From contig JABACO010000006.1 of the NCBI GenBank assembly GCA_013339895.1, positions 5,582,470 to 5,646,469 of the forward strand: DNA of 64,000 nt, written 5' to 3'. The position numbers and the translations under genes were made by a program. The stretch is from Ephydatia muelleri. Lineage: Eukaryota; Porifera; Demospongiae; Spongillida; Spongillidae. This document shows, piece by piece, positions 10,533 through 21,400 of the stretch (the stretch's first letter is position 1; each line of letters begins with the position of its first letter). The notes below the pieces were generated by a model. It was not told the origin of the DNA, did not search any database, and saw only the letters and a list, made by a program, of their open reading frames with translations.

Positions 10533-11699
10533 ATGTCTGCAACTATTCATTTATGTAGAGGGGACCGTGTATTAGAAATAAGCCTCCGAAGTTACGCAGC
10601 TCAACAGTTAGCACGAATGTTCAATGTAGAGCAAGATACGATATGGCTCAAAAGCAGGTACAAAGATGGCCATGTGTATTTTCCGAATCCTGACGGCGTG
10701 TTTGACCTGTTGAACGACGGAGTACTTCCTCACGCGGAACTTATAGTTGAAGGAGAGCCAAGGCAGGGGCAGGCCAGTCAACCTAGCTGCAGCGGTATTT
10801 ATGCGCAGCCGTCCCGTAGCTCTGCGATTGTCATGGACAGTACTCCTCCTCGTTACTCGCCTGGATCGCAGTTTACATCCGTAACAGCCCACAGAGGAAA
10901 GCGACCTTTAGAAGAGGCTACCTATCGTTTAAAGATCATTCAAGCCACCATGGCTTTCGCCAGTCCTGGTAACAAGAAACCAACGTTTGAATGCCACGGA
11001 CAGGCGTTTTTCGAGATCACCGAGTCCAATGCCAACGTACCAGCTTTACTAGTAGCAGTTCGAACTGAATTCGGCGAGGATTACACCATCGTGACAGGAG
11101 ACGGGCTAGAAGTAAAAGATTCATTTGGCACACAAGGTTAGTATATATGGCCGTTTATATACGATTTACTCAGTACATGTATTTGTCTTAAAATAGGTTT
11201 GAAGTTTTGGAAAGTGAACGCTCGCAAATTTTTTGCTGTTCCTGAAGAATCACTTGGAAAACCTGCCAAAATGTCGCGAGCAGGACAAATTGCGGGTTTA
11301 GATGCTTCGCCACAGGCAGTACCGTGCAATGATTGTTGCCGTGACATTGTCGATGATATGAAAAGAAAACTGGATTTGACATTTAAACTAGCTGCTGGGA
11401 CGAAGATACCAATAGGTTTGCAGAAGTTACTCGCTGATGGTTTCAAGTGCAAAATCTGCCAAAGTGTTATTAAACCCCCTGTCATAGCTTCAAACTGTTG
11501 CAAGCAGCTACTAGGTTGTGATGCCTGCATTAAGACGTGGTATCAGGATAGTCCCACCACAAAAAATTGTCCCGGGTGCAACAAAGAAAGGGGATTTCCG
11601 GAAACAATGAGGCTGCACGGACTCGATGAGCTGCTTCTGGCAACTAAAGATTTAGTTGATGACATTTTGGATGATGCTATATCTGTTGATAGTGACTAA
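10533..11699 (+). CDS. Transposon-borne RING-like zinc-finger protein, 2 exons, 368 aa
   Basis: Exons 10533-11136 and 11197-11699 are joined by a 60-bp intron (GTTAGT to AAATAG), and the 1107 nt are in frame. Residues 1-75 (IHLCRGDRVLEISLRSYAAQ through DLLNDGVLPHAELIVEGEP) look like a compact beta-grasp or PB1/ubiquitin-like domain, by pattern only. A Ser/Pro-rich linker follows, then a second globular part ending LLVAVRTEFGEDYTIVTGDG. The C-terminal third has cysteines in a RING/U-box arrangement: CKICQSVIKPPVI, NCCKQLLGCDACIKTW, CPGCNKERGF. It could act as an E3 ligase or a DNA-end accessory factor. I recall similar FKCxIC...PPVI proteins in other animal genomes, but cannot verify that they are transposon-linked. 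An in-frame ATG at 10476 would add 19 residues. Confidence 0.75.
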
Positions 11700-12640
11700 C
11701 ATACATGAGCGCTGTGTATACACGCATGCAATTTTTATGTATGCATTTCTGCTGATCAAAAATTGTATCCAATGAAAATTCGTCTATACATGCATGCATG
11801 TATGCATATCTGCTGATCAAAAATTGTATCCATTTGAAAATTCAATGCAGGGTGATACAAGGGGGGTGCTCACATATACAGTACAAATTTGATTGTATAT
11901 GTACCAGTATAATCTCATATTTAAATCCATTCAATTTTAACCAGCAAGTTTTGCATCAGAGTTAGGAGGTACACATCTTTGTGGCGTTTATGATCTATGC
12001 TACAGATAGTGTCTGACAAGGCCTACAGCCCTTACACTGTTGTCTCCGGGAACGAACCTCTTGATGTCTTTGTATACTATAGCTTTGCATGATGGAAATT
12101 GGCAGGCACATTCAATCACATCGACATTTTGGTGTGCCGACTTACCCAAAGCCATTTTGTGCCAACTATCCCCAATGATACCTGAGATGCATAACTACTT
12201 ATAATGGCCAAGGTTAACAACGTATAGAACATAGACATTGCTTTCTGGGAAGCTTGGTCGGGTGTACATAACTCATAAACTCAACACTGATTAAGAAATG
12301 ACCTAAATAAAATAGCAAAGCCAAAAATTTTACTCCACAGGAAAAAAAGTCACAAATTCAAATGCTTAGACACTTAACTTTAATAGCTACGTTTCATCTG
12401 TACATCATGTAAAATTGCTAATGTCAACCGTTACCAAGATATAAATGATGTGACAACCAAAACGTGACTTGTAGCCCCGGGGCGGTCTCCCCTATATAAC
12501 CATTGCTTATGTAATCGCCATTACAACAACTTTCAGTCAACATTATTACAACTTTCAGTTTCAGTTCTTGCAGCATATAAGCCAAAGTCAGTGTTACAAT
12601 GGGGTAACTATTAATAGCATTACTAATATAATGATATACA
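11700..12640. other. Transposon right-side unique region, no gene seen
   Basis: AT-rich non-coding sequence between the RING-like gene and the right arm. A short motif (ATGCATNTCTGCTGATCAAA, then AATTGTATCCA) is repeated at about 11740-11775 and 11803-11835. Otherwise nothing supportable. Confidence 0.5.
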
Positions 12641-12840
12641 ATATGAATCAGTGCAGAGGAACATGAGGACATGTAATATGTATGCATTTATGCATATGTG
12701 TGTTATGTGTGTGTATGTATGCATGAATGTAGGTATGTGTGTATGTCTGTATGTATGTGCATGTGTGTTTGTGTGTGTATGTTGTATGTATGTATGTGCA
12801 TGTGTGTTTGTGTGTGTATGCTGTATGTATGAATGTACAT

Positions 12841-13001
12841 GTACATGTATGTATGTATGTATGTATGTATGTATGTATGTATGTATGTATGTATGTATGT
12901 ATGTATGTATGTATGTATGTATGTATGTATGTATGTATGTATGTATGTATGTATGTATGTATGTATGTATGTATGTATGTATGTATGTATGTATGTATGT
13001 A
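12841..13001. repeat. (TGTA)n array at inner end of right arm
   Basis: Uninterrupted ATGT units, shorter than the left-side array. It is preceded by TG-rich degenerate sequence (12690-12835) that translates to CMYV-type frames, which are not genes. Confidence 0.95.
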
Positions 13002-13002
13002 T

Positions 13003-15635
13003 GGATGCATGCATGCATGTATGTTACATACATGCATAGCATGCAGCTGGAATTGCACTAAAATAATAAAATCGTGTGGCTTGAAAGAAAATTCCTATAA
13101 TGTCAAGTTTCTATTGTTGAAAGAGTTCTTGCACAAGAATGTCTTTCTTTCATTATTTTGCAGTTCCTTTTCAACATGAGATATCCTGAGAATGAGCTGT
13201 ACATGTTGCATGCAAGAAATAACTACATGATAAAAAATACGGCATTGACATTTGTAACAGTTGACAACTGACAAGTGCCACAAGAGCCCATTTGAAGCCC
13301 AGAGACAGATCATCCTTTGCACCATGCTCTAGCAGGATGTTCTTTTCCCACCCACCATGAAAAGATAATGATGTGATGCATGATGTATGGCTGCATCCCA
13401 CAGATAAGACCTCCCTCATATTGTTCTTATTCACTACCATGGCAACAAGATACAGTACTCTGACCTTATGCAACTGTTGGTGTGTATAGAGAGAAAGGCA
13501 TCAGAGAGAGAGAGGGAGTGAGGGGTTAGAGAGAGAGGGAGGGAGGAGGGGTTAGAGAGAGAGGGAGGGAGGAGGGGTTAGAGAGAGAGGGAGGGAGGAG
13601 GGGTTAGAGAGAGAGGGAGGGAGGAGGGGTTAGAGAGAGAGGGAGGGAGGAGGGGTTAGAGAGAGAGGGAGGGAGGAGGGAGGGAGAGTGAGGAGGAGGG
13701 AGGGATGAGGGAGGGATGGAGGAGGGAGTGAGAAGGGATGGAAAAAGGGCAGGAGTGAGGGAGATGAGGAGATAGGGAGGGAGGGAGGGAGGGAAGGAGA
13801 GGGGGAAGGATTTTGTAAGGTCATAGTCATTGTCCACGGAACAACTACGTACAGTAGTTTGCATCATGTTTTTGTATGCCATTGCTCATGACAGAATATT
13901 ATAGTTTGTTTTAGGTACAGAAACACACACTATTAATTTTCATACACACACACCACACTCACACACACACACACACCACACACACACACACACACAAATA
14001 GTATACCAGCATCGGAAATTAAAAGCACAACTTAAATACATATAGTTTAGGTAGCAAGTAGTTGTTGTCCCTCCATACAATAGTGCTTTAGATATGTGTG
14101 TGATCATCTCCTTGTCCTGTGGGACCGGCAATACAGAGGTATGGAAAGTAAGAAACTACGTTAAGCTGGTTGTGGTTGATGGTAATGGATGGCAAGAAAC
14201 ATTTACTTGGAACATTGAACATGCTAGCCTACTTCCTCAGTTCATAAATTCTTGCAACAGTGTGGGTAAGTCCATTAATGATGTCATGGGGGCTAACAGG
14301 TTTCATCTGCCTTCATGTAATTTGTGTATAGAGTGTAACTAGTGGGACAGGGACAACTGCTACGTGCCATCTAAACTGCTAGGAATGGTTCTATATGGAC
14401 TCAATTCTGCAGGCCATGAGTTTAAAAACTGGCAAACATCACAACAGTTACTCTTTGTGCCAAAGAAGGTTGTTACATATTGTTATCGCTTAACTTGAAA
14501 CTATGCCGACTATGATAGCTTGAGCACTTGTGGCTCATGACTGCTGATAGAATGCCGGAGAAAGTGTTGTTTAGCCACTGAACTGAGTCATGGAAAGAGA
14601 CCATGCACCAATAGCATATTTTGTGCACTATATATCAAACGATTCAGGTCTTTGATGGTGCCCACAAAGAGGCCGTTCATAAATTACGTCACGTTATTTT
14701 TGACCATTATGAACCCTCCTCCCCCCCTCCCCCCCGTCATACGATGTCCCATACTGATGTATGCTTAATTTATACGTCGTCACACTGGCTGATACCCCCT
14801 CCCCCCTTCAGTGTGACATAATTTATGAACAGCCCCAAATGCCATTGGAAGCCACGTTAGCATCACGTACTAGTAAAGTGCAGTGGGATGTACTTTCGCC
14901 GACCCCATGAAAAGATAATTGTGTAAGTACTGTCTCACATGCAGCTTCTCACACTCATGGCAAAAAGTACTCTGATCTTATGCAACCAACTTAGTACCAT
15001 GCTGTCACATTATTTTGTCCATTCATGGTTGTAGCCAGTTTTGCATCTCATATGCACATGTGTATGTATACCCTTTAACAGACTGTTAACAATGTAATAT
15101 TATTTAGAGGGGGAGGAGGGGGATTATGGTAAAAACACTATTAAGTACACACGCTGACACGTACACACATGCACACAAACACACATGTACGCACACGCAC
15201 GAACACACCACAGCAAATATACTGTTGGCAGCTTCGAGTACAGTACCATAGTATGAATACAGCAAGGATGCAATTTTACCGTTATATAGAACATACATGC
15301 ATACGCACACATACGCCTACTAGTCTGGGGACCCTAGGGTCCCCAGACTATACGCCTACATGGTATACGCGCGCGTTCCGTGCGAGGGGTCGATTCCGGT
15401 GGTTCGAGGCAGGTCGGCACTGCTTCCAGACCATTACTCTGCTTCGGATTGAGCACTGTTCATTATATTGACAAAGACAACGATATTTCATTTTTCATTT
15501 TTCAATATGTTGCGACGCGCTAGATTAGGCCACAAATAGAACTCCATCACGTGAAACATTGCCAATTGAGCCGAAATTGCCCTCTTTGTATAAATAGAAA
15601 TACGAGAAATTGAAATGTGGAAAAGTACACGGACC
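13003..15635 (-). repeat. Right terminal inverted repeat arm
   Basis: Mirror of 5382-8063. It contains the six-unit 26-bp minisatellite (about 13520-13680), the CA/TG tract (13945-13996) and the second copy of the 30-bp palindrome with 9-bp direct repeats (15312-15359). It ends in ...GTACACGGACC, immediately followed by GTGCTG. Confidence 0.9.
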
Positions 15636-15641
15636 GTGCTG
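15636..15641. repeat. Target-site duplication, right copy (GTGCTG)
   Basis: Identical to 5376-5381. Keeping only one copy restores the reading frame of the split ORF. Confidence 0.8.
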
Positions 15642-15988
15642 GTACTTGCTTCATCTTTTTCAATCTCTTCCACTTCATTTCCTTCATGTTCATCTGAACT
15701 CTGAGCAATAGTTGGCTCATCGGTAACATGACGTTTAAAAAACCTCTCTTGCTGAAACTCCATAAATGCCTTCTTTTTACTTTCGCTCTTCTGCCGTTTG
15801 CTTAATTTAGCCCATCTACTCCTAAGACTACGAAAGCGATAAACCCATCGATCAAGACCTACAGGCTCGTCCACTATTCCTTCATCGTTTATAAATCGTC
15901 TGGCTGCCTCCACGTTGCTTTTAACCTTCAGTACGTACCTTTCAAACGCTTCTTGATTGCTAATACTAGTACTTCGGTCGTCGGCCAT

Positions 15989-17377
15989 AATTACAAAAGC
16001 AAGTTTAGTTGCGATTATTAACAACGTTGTATCGTTAGTAGCTCGTGTTTAGAGCGTTTTTAAAAATCCAAACTTTGAAGCGGCAAGAAGCGGCGCGTGT
16101 TAATAGGTAGGCATTTAATAGCAGAAGGCTTTTACTATATTACTTTGCTTGAGAAGGCCGCCCTATTTCACCCGTTTGTTCCCTTAGGCGGTTGCACGTG
16201 ATTTTATTACATTCCGCAACTGAGTAATCCAATTAAATTGAAGTTCTGTGACGAGCTATGCGTATAAAAATTATACCAGCATCTGTAAGAAGGCTTTAAG
16301 AATATATGTCTACTTTATTTACTTTCCATCACTCACAGTGATTTTAAAATAATCCGTAACACACAAATACATCTGTTGACCACATTTACCTCAATTTAAT
16401 ACTTTGCACTTGGCTATCAGGGCCAATATAAGGTCTAATTTGAAGTTGGAGCACAAATTATGATACCTCAGGGAGTTTAAAACAATTTTTAAAAATAAAG
16501 TCTGACATTATATCCTGACCCCATGTCATGGTCTTAAACCACTGTGCAATGTTTTCAGGCAATATCTACCCTTGTCTAGGTCTTTGTGAATGATTTAAGG
16601 CCAAGCCATATTTACCTGCCATTCTTTGACGAATTTTGCATTTAACTCCAATACCTTGTCCCCTATACTTTAAATATAGAATTTGTGTTGTGTTTTTTTT
16701 GTGCACAGAGGTGTAGCCTTGGCACGATATTGTTCCTGAAGATCATCCATATGTATAGTGTTCAGATTCTGTGGTGATGTGTTACCACCCATAGCACTTT
16801 GCATCTGCACATGAACTCATGCAGACTGAAAACTTAGCCTCTCGAAAATGTATTAGAAAAAAGGGGTATAGCCAGTAGAAGCATGAACGGATGTTATATA
16901 TGGGATTGTTTCCGCAAAAAGGACCTAACGCATGTTTTTTATTTCAATATTTCAAATTCTTTGATGTTCTAGAAGTCTGAAATGTCATTTATGCATTGCT
17001 TCTTACGCACTGAGTATCTGTCATGGAGTTGTAAGGCTCTGAATTTTTAATTAGCCATGCATTTCAATGCAAGCATTACATTTCTATTGCGCGTACTGGA
17101 AAATTTATAATGTATGTCCTTTTCGCAGAAACGATCCCATATATAGGTAAATATTATCATGCAAACACACCTGTAGCTAAACATGATTTTCTGAGTGTGA
17201 TCATCCCAGTTATTTTACTACTTGAATCAGGGAACATTTTAGTGTTTGATTAAATCACTACTCATGATATGGACTTGCAACTCTGTGCTCAATGCCTGTT
17301 AAGTTCCGAAGATGATTGACAACCTGACAATTTCTATAGAATGTGTGTGGACATACCTGATTACAACCCCTGATCAG
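15989..17377. other. No gene supported
   Basis: Mostly AT-rich sequence. Around 16527-16560 (+) a short frame HVMVLNHCAMFSG resembles MVLNHCALVG in the decayed gene at about 4640 (-), suggesting a remote relic of the same element. Nothing else can be supported. Confidence 0.35.
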
Positions 17378-18060
17378 ATACTGTTACGAGTACCCATGAC
17401 AAAGGATGAGGTCATTTAGAAACTCTGTAACACTAATGGCTTCTTTTGTTGGAGATGCCTGTGCTTCTAGCCACTTAGAAAAGTAATCTGTAACGACTAT
17501 AATACTTGTTACCATTTGTGATTGTTGCCAATGGCCGGCCCAATGAGTCTATTCCTATCTGCTTCCATCCAGTTATTGTTGGAAACTGGTACAAAATAAA
17601 GCTCTCCAGATGGATGATCAAATTTTCTTTTCGTCTTCTGACATTGATCACAATCCAGCACCTGGTAGACACAGAAATATATATTTTTTAAAAGAACAAA
17701 TGAGGAAATGCTGACGCGGCATTAAATGATAAGAGAAATGCTTTAGTTACCCAAATTGTCACATACATCCTTTGATAATTGTGGCCAGGAATAATTTTGC
17801 ATCATCACATGTGTTCTGTCGCGCGACCTTTACGGTTTCCCGCTGGTCCGATGTGGCAACCATTAATGATCTGCCTTCTTGTCTTCTTATATAAAGCGCA
17901 TCCCCATTATTAGATTTCTGTTGATACTCGCTATAGCTGCCCATCTTGCACTCGGTACTGCTTTGGTCCTTAGCGAATGGCACACTTGTCTTATTTTTTG
18001 CAGGCCTGAGGGTAGATTCCACGTAGTCAAGAGTTATATCGTATACATCCTTTTCGTCTT
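17378..18060 (-). pseudogene. Integrase-core fragment (retroelement-type or SCAND3/KRBA2-like), minus strand
   Basis: An upstream exon-like piece (about 17830-17755) reads HVMMQNYSWPQLSKDVCDNL, like the integrase zinc-binding region. After a possible intron (GTAACT...CTACCAG) comes VLDCDQCQKTKRKFDHPSGE and later GIDSLGRPLATITNGNKY. A one-base frameshift then leads to VVTDYFSKWLEAQASPTKEA, the first catalytic Asp region (TDYFSKW) of retroviral-type integrases. The frame ends near 17378. It is broken and partial. Whether it derives from a Ty3-like retrotransposon or a domesticated integrase gene is undecided. Confidence 0.55.
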
Positions 18061-18474
18061 ATCTCTATCGCAACTTCTCGCTTTATCTCCGGTACCGAAA
18101 ATCCGCGTATAGGAAATCTCACGTACTAGGAACGGGAGTGCCAATTATTGGGGGTGCTACCTTACGTCACAGATAGAAGAATTGCGTGTTAATTACGTGT
18201 CTTACGCGGTTGTGGCTTACTGAAGAGAATTCGTTTGGAGTCCGCACGCTACAGAACTTTGCTATATGGTATTAACTTTTAAACCCACCCTCTTTAAAAT
18301 CTGCACACTGAAAGCATTATGCTTCGAAGCTAACTGGTCGCTTTGGGGCCAGGCGCACCTGCGATTGGTCAGCAAAAGTTGCAACTTGACAGAAATAACT
18401 ACCCAAAATTGCTTATAACTACGGAATGTTTCTGCATGTCACTCATCTAATACTACTACATTGCATTTGTCTCT

Positions 18475-21400
18475 TTATGCCTTCACCGTCAGCTGTCCCT
18501 TCTGGCTCCTGTTGGAGAAGTTGTTGTTCCGGGTGCACAGGTAGTTGTATTCCCCCGGGGCAAATTGCAGCACCATTCCCTGGAAGGATGCGGACACGGT
18601 GTTCAGTAGAGGGTCAATCGCCCCGTACATGCCGGTTAGGGTGCTGGCACTGTAGTGGCATCCCGCAAAGCACTGAAAGTTCCCAGCGGTCGCGAAGGCT
18701 ACGCCCACGTCAATCGGTCGCATGGCGCTGGCGGCCTTGCTCCAGTAAGGGGGAACCCAGAGGACTTTGAGCGCGTCGTTGTTAAACATGGAGGAGCTCT
18801 CCCACGGAGTGGGGTAGTTGGAGTTGGTGTTGGGAGACTCCAAAACATTGGTGCGATCCGTGCCTGGTTTATTAGAAATATACAATTGAATAGAAACCAT
18901 GCGTGTATGGGCAAATGCATGCCGGTGTTAAAATAAAAGCGCCATGTATTGACGCTTTGTGCAATATATGTGAGTTTGAAACAACAAGGATAGTTAGTTT
19001 CCACCTATATAGGACAGCTTTTATCAATCATGCACCTCCAAGCCCTGTGAGGATCAATCTCTCCACGCACCATGTCAAAGGAAAGCATGTGTGCATGGGA
19101 CACTTTGATACAGTAGGGTGGAGCTCTATCTAGGGAATGGAGACATACATACCTGTAAGCCCTTCTCCTGCATCCCCTGCCTGTCCATCACCAGCTGGGT
19201 TGCCATTGTTGTGAGTATTGGAGCCTGAAGGACGAAGATCAGGCAATTGATTGAAGCACCTTTATTACTAAATTGTGCACCGACCCCACTCCGCGCAGCA
19301 CGCACGGACCGACCCCCACTCTTATTACACTCACCAGTCCACTGGATGTGCACGCAGTCGTCCTTCGATACGGTCAGACGGTTGGGAATGAAGTCGTACT
19401 CCACTGCTGGGTACGTCTGGACAATGTTCCCCCTCTTCCCCCTCACATTCAGGTTGTACAGTGTGCAGTTGGGGATTCTCGAGGGGCGTGGCAGTAGCTC
19501 CATCACGTGACTCCGGTCCTGGAATGTGCGACCAAACTGGGCTGTGTTTATTGCCAGGCGCAGGGATGTCTTGGAGGTGGCGCCAATGTCAATGAGTGGA
19601 TTCTGGGTGACGGGAGACACTGTACCCTGTGCCCTGATACGAAGAAGATGAAGCATGGAGTGAAATAGTTAGTGTAGGGAGGAAAGTGAGCTAATGAACA
19701 CATGCAGTAAACTACTGCTGATGATCCCACACTGCTAGTATCACACCCCCCACCCTGTTTGCACAAGCCGACTTACGCATTCTGGTTCCTTGATGAGTCA
19801 GTGGCCCATGGGTTGTAGTCGTCTGTGGATATGTTGTACCTACAGGTGAATGCGTGAGCAAGAGGACACATCGATGAACATCCCATGCATATATAGCTGG
19901 GACCATCTCTCTCCTTACACATATCATGCTCCTAGATTCTCATTCTACTCCACTTCAAACCTCAACACTGTCCACTCTGTTTCTCACACTCCACACATAG
20001 ATTCTCATTTATGTCAACTACAGTAACACACTCTCGTTCTGAGTGTATACGAATCCCCACCTCTCTTCTTCCTCCAAACCTAGGTTCTTGCTACTAGTGG
20101 ACTTACCTTAGCCTGACCACAGCTAGCTTGGCATTGCCAGATGGAAAGTAAGGAATGGTCCAAGTGTAGTTCAAGGGAACTCCATCTCTCCCGTTGCCAA
20201 GGTGATTAACCCTGGACCAAGGTGCCAATGTGCATGTCGGCACTTTGGGAGCTACAAGGCAAGTGGCCACGCCTTCAAACGTGGGCGAATCCCAGTACCG
20301 GATGTAACCGTCGGTTCCATTCCTCAGAACACAGTCACGCTTCGTTACACTTTCAATATCAATGTAAGATCGAACAACCCACCAGCTACCTGTGCATGTG
20401 CAGAAGTTATCATGTCAAATCAATGCTATAGTTTTAAATGCTAAAAACTCCAGAATCTTTCCTACACACGGAACGGCACTCTCCTTCCCAACACATGCCT
20501 GCATGTGCTTACCACCATTGGCAACGCAAGTGCTGTAGGTGTTAAATTCGGACCAAGGCCTAACTCCGCCATCGCTGTACATCTGGCGACAGAGTCCCTT
20601 GGGCATCACGTTGAAGCTCTGGGCCTGGTAGTAGGCACACCGAGAGACGTTGTCAGTGAGGATGGCCACATCAATCCAGGGAGAGGGATGCCAGTAAGGG
20701 TAGTAGTCCCGCTCCTCGGGGCACTCATAGCCACGCCTGTTTCCGTTGGCATTCTGGCGGGTGTAGGCGGCTGAACTGATTCCAAAGTTGTTGTTCCCGA
20801 GGTTCTGGTCGGCCGTAAAGAGGCCTGCAGTGTGTGAACGTGGGAGGGATGAGGCGATTGGGTGGAGACCCAATAATGTGGTTAGTTTTACCCTTGTTTC
20901 GCGTTCTCATGTTGCAGTCGTCGTAGTAATCGAAGCTCTCGTGCAGTCCTCTGGTGAGGGATGCCTGGTCGGCACGGGCCTTGTGTTGAGCGTTGGTTTC
21001 TGTGGTCCTGCTGGCGGGAGGGGTGAAGGTCTGGGTGTCGGTGGCGGTACCATCATGCACGCGACTGGCTTTGTTAGTAGCTGTCACTGCATGTGTCGAC
21101 AGTAACAAAAACAAAAAAAAAAAAGAAACGTACATAATAGATTCTGCATGTTTCGCATGAAACAAATTAATTTCGCGTCATCGTACAAACCCAGTAAGAA
21201 GCATGAAAGATTTTGAAGATAGAAGAACATCGGTTAAGGTTTACTATTGCATAACAAAGTGGCTTTTGTATAGAACAATATTTCGCTGTTGCCGCTCTTT
21301 TGCCGTACACAAATGATGACGTAATCTATACGTACTGAAATGTATTGCGTTTGTGCCACATCATAACCGAGCCAGGTTAATTCTGGGATATCTTTTTGCT

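Larger units (their letters stand above)
5382..15635. mobile_element. 10.25-kb DNA transposon with ~2.6-kb terminal inverted repeats (IS3EU-like)
   Basis: The termini are GGTCCGTGTACTTTTCCAC and its exact reverse complement. The two ends pair base for base (left plus right coordinate = 21017, shifting to 20991 inside a 26-bp minisatellite) for about 2.6 kb. The element is bounded by a 6-bp direct duplication. It carries an rve-type DDE transposase on the minus strand and a divergent RING-like gene on the plus strand. From established knowledge, 6-bp duplications are known for IS3EU and Polinton elements. No Polinton polymerase, ATPase, protease or capsid gene is seen, so an IS3EU-like assignment is favoured. 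Arms of this length and identity are unusual. The precise superfamily needs a transposase phylogeny. Confidence 0.85.
5004..15988 (-). pseudogene. Minus-strand ORF split by the 10.25-kb transposon
   Basis: The N-terminal part starts at ATG 15988 (MADDRSTSISNQEAFERYVL) and runs through a charged region (KLSKRQKSESKKKAFMEF, then acidic DEHEGNEVEEIEKDEAST) to the insertion at 15636. The C-terminal part resumes at 5381 (IAPLDALSPRHSKRRTDTLF, then KITTTQLLGYMLHRENLHD). Removing the element and one copy of GTGCTG joins the two in frame, giving 187 codons before a stop at 5165-5167. A second frame then continues as ISLDEALFILSTYKLGRTGY to MPEMYLN and a stop at 5004-5006, so a later one-base frameshift is likely. 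The shape (a basic helix-rich N-terminus, then an LHREN-type block) reminds me of uncharacterised multicopy invertebrate proteins, but I cannot name it. Confidence 0.7.

Noticed and set aside
5382..15635. The 10-kb inverted repeat as an assembly artefact
   Set aside because: The two outer flanks differ, a 6-bp duplication sits exactly at the ends, the arms differ in minisatellite number, and the flanking ORF joins in frame. Long reads would still be useful.
5382..15635. Polinton/Maverick identity (also 6-bp duplication and rve integrase)
   Set aside because: No DNA polymerase B, packaging ATPase, protease or capsid coding sequence is present in the core.
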